From: Polaromonas sp.
GTDB taxonomy: Bacteria > Pseudomonadota > Gammaproteobacteria > Burkholderiales > Burkholderiaceae_C
DNA: 11,101 nt
Assembly (NCBI GenBank): GCA_026786065.1
Contig: JAJAYS010000015.1
Coordinates: forward strand, 1 to 11,101
Direction: 5' to 3'
Positions 1-6,829 of this stretch are shown here, piece after piece. The translations under genes were made by a program, and so were the position numbers. Position 1 is the stretch's first letter. Every line of letters begins with the position of its first letter. The notes beneath the pieces are model-generated. The model had not been told where the DNA came from. It worked only from the letters and a program-made list of their open reading frames with translations, and made no database searches.

Positions 1-1
1 A

Positions 2-3000
2 TTCTGGAACGGCAAAGGGCCGGGCGTGTACCGCACCTCCTATGTTTTCAAACATGCAAACATGGCCGGCACGGCCAAGCACGGCGGGGTCATCGCCATA
101 GCTGGCGACGACCATGTGTCGAAAAGCTCGACTGCCGCGCACCAGAGCGACCACATCTTCAAGGCCTGCGGGCTGCCGGTGTTCTTCCCGTCCAGCGTGC
201 AGGACATTCTGGATATGGGCGTGCATGCCTTCGCGCTGAGCCGTTACTCCGGCGTCTGGGCCGGCATGAAGACGATTCAGGAGGTGGTCGAATCGTCAAG
301 CTCGGTGCAGGTCGATGCAGAGCGCGTCAAGATCGTCATGCCGGAAGACTTCACGATGCCGCCCGGCGGCCTGCACATCCGCTGGCCCGATCCGGCGCTG
401 GAGCAGGAAGCGCGGCTGATGGACTTCAAGTGGTACGCGGCGCTGGCGTACATCCGGGCCAACAAACTCAACCACAACGTGATCGAGGGGCCGAACGACC
501 GCTTTGGCCTGATCGCCAGCGGCAAGGCCTTCAACGACACGCGCCAGGCGCTCGCTGATCTTGGGCTGGATGAGGCCACCTGCCATCAGGTCGGTATCCG
601 GCTGCACAAGGTCAATGTGGTGTGGCCGCTCGAAGCGTCAATGACGCGGGCGTTCGCACAGGGCTTGCAGGAAATCCTGGTGGTCGAAGAAAAGCGTCAG
701 GTCATCGAATACCAGATCAAGGAAGAGCTTTACAACTGGCGGACCGATGTCCGGCCCAACATCTTGGGCAAGTTCGACGAGCCCGAGGGCGACCAGTCGG
801 GCGGCGAATGGAGCCAGGCCAACCCGAGCGGCGACTGGCTGCTGCGCGCCAAGGCCGACCTGTCGCCGGCCATCATTGCCAAGGCGATTGCCAAGCGCCT
901 GAAAAAGCTCGGCGTGCCGCTTGAGGTGGTGCGCCGCATGGACGAACGCCTGGCCATCATCGAAGGCCGCGAGCGGGCGCTGAGCGAATCGAAAATCAAC
1001 ACCGGTGAGCGCGCGCCGTGGTTCTGCAGCGGTTGCCCACACAACACCAGCACCCGGGTGCCCGAAGGCTCGCGTGCACTGGCCGGCATTGGCTGCCACT
1101 TCATGGCCACCTGGATGGACCGCTCGACCTCGACCTTCTCGCAGATGGGCGGCGAAGGTGTGGCCTGGGTCGGCCAGGCGCCCTTCACCACCGATACGCA
1201 TGTGTTTGCCAATCTGGGTGACGGCACTTACTTTCACAGCGGCCTGCTGGCGATTCGCCAGTCGATTGCCGCCGGCGTCAACATCACCTACAAGCTGCTC
1301 TACAACGACGCGGTGGCGATGACCGGCGGCCAGCCAATTGGTGAGCGGCCCGAGGGGCATTCGGTGGCGCAGATCGCGCACAGCCTGCGGGCAGAGGGCG
1401 CGGTCAGGCTGGTCGTGGTCACCGACGAACCCGAAAAGTATCACGGCCGCACGCACACCCTGGACAGCAGCGCCGCGCGCGCCGGTCACTCCGAGTTGAT
1501 CAACTACCTGCCGCCGGGCGTGACGGTGCATCACCGGGATGAACTGGACCAAATCCAGCGCGAATTCCGCGAAATTAAAGGCTGCAGCGCCATCATTTAC
1601 GACCAGACCTGCGCCACCGAAAAGCGCCGACAGCGCAAGCGCGGCACGCTGGTCGATCCTTCAAAGCGCGTCGTCATCAACGAGCTGGTTTGCGAAGGCT
1701 GCGGCGACTGTTCGGTGCAATCCAACTGCCTGTCGGTGGAGCCGCTGGAAACCGATTTCGGTCGCAAGCGCCGCATCAACCAGAACAGCTGCAACAAAGA
1801 CTATTCGTGCGTCAAAGGCTTTTGCCCGAGCTTTGTCACAGTGGAAGGCGGGCAGCTCAAAAAACCAAAAAAAGAGAAAAAGGGCGATGCCTCTAGCCTC
1901 TTTGATGTGCCGCAACCGGTGTTGCCGGTGCTCGAGACTGCCTGGGGCATCGTGGTCGGCGGGGTCGGCGGCACCGGCGTCATCACCATCGGCCAGTTGC
2001 TCGGCATGGCCGCCCACCTTGAAGGCAAGGGAGTGGTCACGCAGGATGCCGGCGGACTGGCGCAAAAAGGCGGTGCGACCTGGAGCCACATCCAGATCGC
2101 CAACCGGCCCGAGGCGATTTTCACCACCAAGGTCGATACCGCCAAGGCCGATCTGGTGATCGGCAGCGACCCGATCGTTACCGCGTCGAAATACACGCTG
2201 AGCGTGATGCAGCCGGGGCGCACTTTCGTCGCGCTGAATTCGCACGGCACGCCGACGGCCGCTTTCATCGGCAATCCCGACTGGCAGTTTCCCGGAGGGC
2301 ATTGCGAGACGGCCGTGGCAGCGGCGGTGGGCCGCGAGCGGGTCGCCGCCTTCGATGCCGAGCAGGTCGCGGTGCAGCTGATCGGCGATTCGATGTACAC
2401 CAACGCGCTGCTGCTCGGGTTTGCCTGGCAAAAAGGCCGGGTGCCGCTGTCTCATGCTGCGCTGATGCGCGCAATGGACCTGAACGGCGTGCAGGTGGCC
2501 AACAACCAGAGCGCTTTTGAATGGGGCCGGCGCTGTGCGCACGACCTGGCGGCGGTGCAGGCGCTGTTCAAGGCGGCGCAGGTGATCGAATTCGTCAAGA
2601 AACCTTCGCTGGACGAAATGCTCGCGCAGCGTGTGGCGTTTCTGGCGGACTATCAAAATGCCGGCTACGCGCAGACCTACCGGTCCTTCGTTGAAAAGGT
2701 GCGCCAGGCCGAAAGCCCGATGGGCAAAACCAGCTTGAGCGAGGCGGTGGCGCGCTACCTGTTCAAGTTGATGGCCTACAAGGACGAATACGAGGTCGCG
2801 CGGCTGCACACCGACCGCCGCTTTCTGGGCCGGGTCGAGGCCATGTTCGAAGGCGACTTCAAGCTGCACTACCACCTGGCGCCGCCGCTGGTCGCGCCAA
2901 AGAACGCGCGCGGAGAGCTTCAGAAAAAGGCGTTCGGCCCCTGGATGCAGACCGCTTTCAGGCTATTGGCGCCGTTGAAGGTGCTGCGCGGCACGCCGTT

Positions 3001-3259
3001 CGACCCCTTTGGCCACGCCGACGAGCGCCGTACCGAACGGGCGCTGATTGCCGAGTACCGGGCGAGTCTGGAAGAAGTGCTGCGGGTGCTGGATGCCGGA
3101 AACCATGCTACCGCACTCGAGATCGCGCGGATTCCCGAGGGCATCAAGGGCTACGGCCATGTCAAAGCCAGGCACCTGGCGGCCGTTCGTCCGAAGTGGG
3201 CCTCGCTGATGGCGGCGCTGCGCGAACCGGCCCCGACGCGGCAGTCCAGCCTGGTGTAG
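2..3259 (+). CDS. Indolepyruvate ferredoxin oxidoreductase family protein, fused IorA/IorB type (5' partial)
   Basis: This enzyme oxidatively decarboxylates aryl-pyruvates or other 2-oxoacids to acyl-CoA in the cytoplasm, using thiamine diphosphate and Fe-S clusters and passing electrons to ferredoxin or another acceptor. The frame is already open at base 2, so the start is upstream. 1085 residues are visible, and about 100 N-terminal ones are probably missing if the family length of roughly 1150-1200 holds. Numbering from the first visible codon: a CSGC pair (342, 345) and a GC (365) match the cluster ligands of the CPGCPH...GC region of IorA. A thiamine-diphosphate motif, GDG (406-408) followed by NDA (435), comes next. 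Seven cysteines lie between 564 and 608 (CEGCGDC, SNC, then three more). A lysine-rich linker spans about 620-628. The gamma (IorB-like) domain opens with GVGGTG near 654. A C-terminal DUF6537-like helical region covers about 840-1080. The substrate cannot be told from sequence. A GTG at position 26 is not the real start, because conserved residues precede it. Confidence 0.93.
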   Translation, partial: FWNGKGPGVYRTSYVFKHANMAGTAKHGGVIAIAGDDHVSKSSTAAHQSDHIFKACGLPVFFPSSVQDILDMGVHAFALSRYSGVWAGMKTIQEVVESSSSVQVDAERVKIVMPEDFTMPPGGLHIRWPDPALEQEARLMDFKWYAALAYIRANKLNHNVIEGPNDRFGLIASGKAFNDTRQALADLGLDEATCHQVGIRLHKVNVVWPLEASMTRAFAQGLQEILVVEEKRQVIEYQIKEELYNWRTDVRPNILGKFDEPEGDQSGGEWSQANPSGDWLLRAKADLSPAIIAKAIAKRLKKLGVPLEVVRRMDERLAIIEGRERALSESKINTGERAPWFCSGCPHNTSTRVPEGSRALAGIGCHFMATWMDRSTSTFSQMGGEGVAWVGQAPFTTDTHVFANLGDGTYFHSGLLAIRQSIAAGVNITYKLLYNDAVAMTGGQPIGERPEGHSVAQIAHSLRAEGAVRLVVVTDEPEKYHGRTHTLDSSAARAGHSELINYLPPGVTVHHRDELDQIQREFREIKGCSAIIYDQTCATEKRRQRKRGTLVDPSKRVVINELVCEGCGDCSVQSNCLSVEPLETDFGRKRRINQNSCNKDYSCVKGFCPSFVTVEGGQLKKPKKEKKGDASSLFDVPQPVLPVLETAWGIVVGGVGGTGVITIGQLLGMAAHLEGKGVVTQDAGGLAQKGGATWSHIQIANRPEAIFTTKVDTAKADLVIGSDPIVTASKYTLSVMQPGRTFVALNSHGTPTAAFIGNPDWQFPGGHCETAVAAAVGRERVAAFDAEQVAVQLIGDSMYTNALLLGFAWQKGRVPLSHAALMRAMDLNGVQVANNQSAFEWGRRCAHDLAAVQALFKAAQVIEFVKKPSLDEMLAQRVAFLADYQNAGYAQTYRSFVEKVRQAESPMGKTSLSEAVARYLFKLMAYKDEYEVARLHTDRRFLGRVEAMFEGDFKLHYHLAPPLVAPKNARGELQKKAFGPWMQTAFRLLAPLKVLRGTPFDPFGHADERRTERALIAEYRASLEEVLRVLDAGNHATALEIARIPEGIKGYGHVKARHLAAVRPKWASLMAALREPAPTRQSSLV

Positions 3260-3393
3260 CGGCAAACGCGCCGCCAACATGCCCGTCAAGACGGCCGACA
3301 GAAGGATGCGGCCAGGCTCTTGAGAGCCGTACGCAGCACTAAAACAGGGGCTCCGGGAACCCCCGCTGCTTACAAGGTCTCCAACAACAGCGC

Positions 3394-3406
3394 CGCATAC
3401 AATGCG
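3394..3406 (+). promoter_or_regulatory. Candidate yajC-secDF promoter -10 element inside a small inverted repeat
   Basis: A TACAAT hexamer at 3398-3403 matches five of six bases of the sigma-70 -10 consensus. It sits inside the perfect inverted repeat CGCAT-ACA-ATGCG. No convincing -35 hexamer lies 15-18 nt upstream. Transcription would begin near 3410 and give a leader of about 65 nt before the yajC GTG. The position fits the need for a promoter between the oxidoreductase gene and the sec genes, but the call rests on one hexamer only. Confidence 0.4.
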
Positions 3407-3430
3407 CGTTTGCCTGCCCGACCGCGGAAT

Positions 3431-3464
3431 GGGGAAGGCAATCGCCCTTTCAGCCCCTTTTTTT
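3431..3464 (+). terminator. Terminator-like hairpin plus T7 tract just before the yajC ribosome-binding site
   Basis: GGGG (3431-3434) can pair with CCCC (3454-3457), and GGC (3437-3439) with GCC (3444-3446) around an AATC loop. A seven-T run (3458-3464) follows at once. An alternative fold pairs GGAAGGC with GCCCTTTC with one bulged C. This resembles an intrinsic terminator, but the stem is interrupted. The T run ends exactly where the yajC Shine-Dalgarno GGAG begins. It could stop read-through from the upstream gene, attenuate sec transcription, or be chance. Confidence 0.35.
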
Positions 3465-3474
3465 GGAGTTCGCC

Positions 3475-3816
3475 GTGTTTATTTATTCCGCTTTCGCCCA
3501 GACCGCCCCGGCAGCCGCACCCGCAGGAGACATGATGTCGTCGCTGACCGGCATGCTGCCGCTGGTTCTGATGTTTGTTGTGCTGTATTTCGTGATGATC
3601 CGCCCGCAGATGAAGAAACAAAAAGAGCACCGCACGATGATCGCGGCGCTGGCTAGCGGCGACGAAGTTGCGACCGCTGGTGGCCTGCTTGGCAAGGTCA
3701 CCAAGCTCGGCGAGTCCTACCTCACGCTGGAGCTGTCGCCCGGCGTTGAAGTCCAGTTGCAGCGCAGCGCCATCGTCCAGGTGTTGCCGCGCGGTGCCAT
3801 AGTCGCAACCCGCTAA
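3475..3816 (+). CDS. yajC: Sec translocon accessory protein YajC
   Basis: YajC is a small inner-membrane protein that co-purifies with SecD and SecF and associates with the SecYEG channel; its exact role is unclear and it is dispensable in E. coli. The product is 113 residues, the usual size. A short N-terminal segment rich in Ala and Pro is followed by one membrane helix (about residues 27-42). The family signature IRPQMKKQKE and a soluble domain come next, with the conserved pattern of 'GDEVATAGGLLGKV' and a hydrophobic end 'SAIVQVLP'. I chose the GTG at 3475 because GGAG lies 6 nt upstream (3465-3468) and the product begins MFIYSAFAQ as in relatives. A TTG at 3463 would add four residues but has no ribosome-binding site and overlaps the GGAG. 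It is the first gene of the yajC-secD-secF cluster. Confidence 0.96.
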   Translation: MFIYSAFAQTAPAAAPAGDMMSSLTGMLPLVLMFVVLYFVMIRPQMKKQKEHRTMIAALASGDEVATAGGLLGKVTKLGESYLTLELSPGVEVQLQRSAIVQVLPRGAIVATR

Positions 3817-3940
3817 CCCGGCCCGCCTTCTTCATCAGTCCCGTCAACATAACCTGACGACGAGCGGCAAGCCTCGCGAACGCGCAGTGCGCATCGCCAG
3901 CCGCCGTCGCTTTCCCCCGGTCTTTACAAGCAGCCCCGAC

Positions 3941-5821
3941 ATGAATCGATACCCGGTCTGGAAATACGCCATCATGCTGGTCGCGCTCGTCGTCGCGGCC
4001 CTCTACGCCCTGCCCAATGTGTTCGGCGAGGCGCCGGCCGTTCAGGTCTCGAGCGCGCGTTCGTCGCTGAAGATCGATGCCACCACGCTGGCGCGGGTCG
4101 AGCAGGCTTTGCAGCAGGCCGGCATCAAGTCCGATGCGGTGACGCTGGACGGGACTTCGGTGCGCGCCCGCTTCGGCGATACCGATACCCAGCTGCGCGC
4201 GAAGGACGCTATCCAGAAAGTACTGGCGCCTGCAGCAAGCGAAACCGGTTACGTGGTGGCGCTCAATTTGCTGTCGCGCTCGCCGGCCTGGCTGACCGCG
4301 TTGCATGCCAACCCGATGTACCTGGGGCTGGACCTGCGTGGCGGCGTGCATTTCATGCTGCAGGTCGATATGCCGGCTGCGTTGACCAAACGCGCCGAGT
4401 CGCTTGCCGGCGACTTGCGGCTGGCGCTGCGCGAAAAGAACGTGCGCCATGGCGGCATTGCGCGCAACGGTCAGGCCATCGAGTTGCGGGTGCGCGATTC
4501 GGCCACGCTGGATGCGGCCAAGGCTGTGCTGCAGGACCAGTTTCCCGATCTGCAGGCCAGCGACACCGCCGAAGGCGCGGAGTACAAGCTCACGGCGACG
4601 ATCCGACCCGACGCGGCCCGGCGCATCCAGGATCAGGCCTTGAAGCAAAACATCCTGACGCTGAACAACCGCATCAACGAGCTCGGCGTGGCCGAGCCGG
4701 TCATCCAGCAACAGGGGCTGGATCGCATCGTGGTGCAGTTGCCGGGTGTGCAGGATACGGCCAAGGCCAAAGACATTCTGGGCCGCACCGCGACGCTTGA
4801 AATGCGGCTGGTGGAAGACGGTGCTGAGGCGCGTGCAGCCGAAAACAACTCGGGCGCCGTGCCGTTTGGTGCGGAGCGCTTTTTCGAGCGCAACGGCCAG
4901 GCCGTCATCGTCAAGAAGCAAGTCATACTGACCGGCGAGAACCTGACCGATGCGCAGCCGGGTTTTGACTCGCAGAGTCAGCAACCCAAGGTGGACCTCA
5001 CCGTCGATGCCAAGGGCGGACGCATCATGCGCGACACCAGCCGCGAAAACCTGAAGAAGCGGATGGCCATCGTGCTGTTTGAAAAAGGCCGTGGCGAGGT
5101 GCTGACGGCGCCTGTGATTCAGAGCGAGCTTGGCAATCGGTTCCAGATTTCGGGCTCGATGAGCGTTACCGAGGCCAACGATCTGGCGCTGCTGTTGCGT
5201 GCCGGTTCACTGGCCGCGCCGATGGAGATCATCGAGGAGCGCACCATCGGCCCGACGCTGGGCGCCGAAAACATTGCCAAGGGCTTTAAAAGCGTCACTT
5301 GGGGTTTCATCGTGATCGTGGCCTTTATGGCGGCCTACTACATGCTTTTCGGCCTGTTTTCGGGCTTGGCGCTGGCAGTCAACCTGCTGATGCTGGTTGC
5401 TGTGCTGTCCATGTTGCAGGCCACGCTGACCTTGCCCGGCATGGCGGCGATGGCGCTGGCCCTTGGCATGGCCATCGATTCGAACGTGCTGATCAACGAG
5501 CGCGTGCGCGAAGAGCTGCGTAATGGTGCATCGGCTCAGGCGGCGATTCAAACCGGCTACGACCGCGCGTGGGCGACGATTCTCGACTCCAACATCACCA
5601 CCCTGATCGCCGGTTTGGCGCTGCTGGCCTTCGGTTCGGGTCCGGTGCGTGGTTTTGCGGTCGTGCACTGCACAGGCATCCTGACCAGCATGTTTTCGGC
5701 GGTATTTTTCTCGCGCGGCTTGGTCAACTTCTGGTATGGCCGGCAGAAGAAACTCAAAACCGTGTCGATCGGCACGGTCTGGCGGCCGTCCGGCATCAGT
5801 TCGACCGCCATCTCTAAATAA
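3941..5821 (+). CDS. secD: Protein translocase subunit SecD
   Basis: SecD pairs with SecF in the inner membrane and uses proton flow to drive late steps of protein export through SecYEG on the periplasmic side. The product is 626 residues, close to E. coli SecD (615). Visible parts are a first membrane helix (about 8-27), the conserved LDLRGG motif (130-135) at the start of the periplasmic region, a large periplasmic domain, and five more helices between about 453 and 600. The last block holds the RND-family signature MAIDSNVLINERVREE, whose Asp is residue 513 and is the expected proton-relay residue. The start is ATG at 3941 because MNRYPVWKYAIML matches the usual N-terminus. A GTG at 3887 in the same frame would add 18 Arg/Pro-rich residues and is unlikely. 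No clear Shine-Dalgarno precedes the ATG. The gene lies 124 nt after yajC and 27 nt before secF. Confidence 0.97.
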   Translation: MNRYPVWKYAIMLVALVVAALYALPNVFGEAPAVQVSSARSSLKIDATTLARVEQALQQAGIKSDAVTLDGTSVRARFGDTDTQLRAKDAIQKVLAPAASETGYVVALNLLSRSPAWLTALHANPMYLGLDLRGGVHFMLQVDMPAALTKRAESLAGDLRLALREKNVRHGGIARNGQAIELRVRDSATLDAAKAVLQDQFPDLQASDTAEGAEYKLTATIRPDAARRIQDQALKQNILTLNNRINELGVAEPVIQQQGLDRIVVQLPGVQDTAKAKDILGRTATLEMRLVEDGAEARAAENNSGAVPFGAERFFERNGQAVIVKKQVILTGENLTDAQPGFDSQSQQPKVDLTVDAKGGRIMRDTSRENLKKRMAIVLFEKGRGEVLTAPVIQSELGNRFQISGSMSVTEANDLALLLRAGSLAAPMEIIEERTIGPTLGAENIAKGFKSVTWGFIVIVAFMAAYYMLFGLFSGLALAVNLLMLVAVLSMLQATLTLPGMAAMALALGMAIDSNVLINERVREELRNGASAQAAIQTGYDRAWATILDSNITTLIAGLALLAFGSGPVRGFAVVHCTGILTSMFSAVFFSRGLVNFWYGRQKKLKTVSIGTVWRPSGISSTAISK

Positions 5822-5848
5822 ACCGCGCCCCGCGTACCGGAACATCTC

Positions 5849-6802
5849 ATGGAATTTTTCAAGATTCACCGCGACATTCCGTTCATGCGGCATGCACTTA
5901 TTTTCAACGTCATCAGCTTCAGTACTTTCGCGCTGGCGGTTTTCTTTCTGTTTTCGCGCGGCCTGCACCTGTCGGTGGAGTTCACCGGCGGCACGCTGAT
6001 GGAAGTCAGTTACCAGCAGACGGCCGACGTCGGCAAGATCCGGGACACCGTGGCCGGGCTTGGCTTTGCCGATGTTCAGGTGCAAAATTTCGGCAATTCT
6101 CAGGACGTGATGATTCGCCTGCCGGCACAAAAAGGGGTCAGCACGGCGCAGCAAAGCGACAAGGTGTTTTCTGCGCTTAAAGCGGGCGAGCCCGGCGTGA
6201 CACTGCGGCGCACCGAATTCGTCGGACCGCAAGTCGGCGAAGAACTGGCTCAGGACGGTATGAAGGCGCTGGCGATGGTGGTGTTCGGCATCATGGTCTA
6301 TCTGGCGTTCCGCTTCGAATGGAAATATGCAGTTGCGGCGATCATCGCCAACCTCCACGATGTGATCATCATTCTGGGGTTTTTCGCATTCTTCCAATGG
6401 GAGTTTTCGCTGGCGGTGCTTGCCGCCGTGCTGGCGGTGCTGGGTTATTCGGTCAACGAATCGGTGGTGATCTTCGACCGGATTCGGGAGAACTTTCGCC
6501 GCTACCGCAAGTTGAACACGGAGCAGATCATCGACAACGCCATCACTTCGACGATCAGTCGCACCATCATCACACACGGTTCGACGCAGATCATGGTGCT
6601 GTCGATGCTGCTTTTCGGTGGACCGACACTGTTTTACTTTGCGCTGGCGCTGACCATCGGTATCTTGTTTGGCATCTATTCGTCGGTGTTCGTGGCCGCA
6701 GCCATCGCCATGTGGCTTGGTATCCGGCGCGAAGACCTGGTTAAAGGACCAGCCCGGAAAGACGAAGATCCGAACGATCCCAACTCGGGTGCCACCGTAT
6801 AA
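5849..6802 (+). CDS. secF: Protein translocase subunit SecF
   Basis: SecF is the partner of SecD in the proton-driven export complex of the inner membrane. The product is 317 residues, the normal size. It opens MEFFKIHRDIPFMRHA and has a first helix at about 14-35, the VEFTGG motif (43-48) that opens the periplasmic domain, and five C-terminal helices. The hallmark VNESVVIFDRIREN starts at residue 202, and its Asp is the conserved charged residue of the membrane core. The charged, disordered C-tail (KDEDPNDPNS) is typical. GGA at 5839-5841 lies 7 nt before the ATG and acts as ribosome-binding site. The 27-nt gap after secD supports co-transcription. Confidence 0.97.
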   Translation: MEFFKIHRDIPFMRHALIFNVISFSTFALAVFFLFSRGLHLSVEFTGGTLMEVSYQQTADVGKIRDTVAGLGFADVQVQNFGNSQDVMIRLPAQKGVSTAQQSDKVFSALKAGEPGVTLRRTEFVGPQVGEELAQDGMKALAMVVFGIMVYLAFRFEWKYAVAAIIANLHDVIIILGFFAFFQWEFSLAVLAAVLAVLGYSVNESVVIFDRIRENFRRYRKLNTEQIIDNAITSTISRTIITHGSTQIMVLSMLLFGGPTLFYFALALTIGILFGIYSSVFVAAAIAMWLGIRREDLVKGPARKDEDPNDPNSGATV

Positions 6803-6829
6803 GCTAGGCGTTCATACAGCGAGGCGGAT

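Noticed and set aside
1661..2875. 404-codon open frame on the - strand opposite the oxidoreductase
   Set aside because: Shadow frame; the + strand here carries conserved Fe-S and gamma-domain motifs.
3279..3323. 14-codon ORF (ATG 3279) in the yajC upstream region, considered as a regulatory leader or arrest peptide
   Set aside because: No ribosome-binding site, no hydrophobic export signal and no known arrest motif; it also lies upstream of the likely promoter.
3315..3363. Two small hairpins (3315-3328 and 3347-3363) considered as the terminator of the oxidoreductase gene
   Set aside because: Stems are only 4-5 bp or contain a mismatch, and neither is followed by a T run.
3320..3535. 71-codon ORF from a TTG that overlaps the start of yajC
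   Set aside because: It has low-complexity Pro/Arg content and no ribosome-binding site, and it conflicts with the clear GGAG-GTG start of yajC.
3722..4984. 420-codon open frame on the - strand opposite yajC and secD
   Set aside because: Arg/Gly/His-rich shadow of conserved genes, with no domain or ribosome-binding site.
5207..6577. 456-codon open frame on the - strand opposite secD and secF
   Set aside because: It lies wholly opposite two unmistakable genes; its His/Arg/Gln-rich composition is that of a shadow frame in GC-rich DNA, with no recognisable domain.
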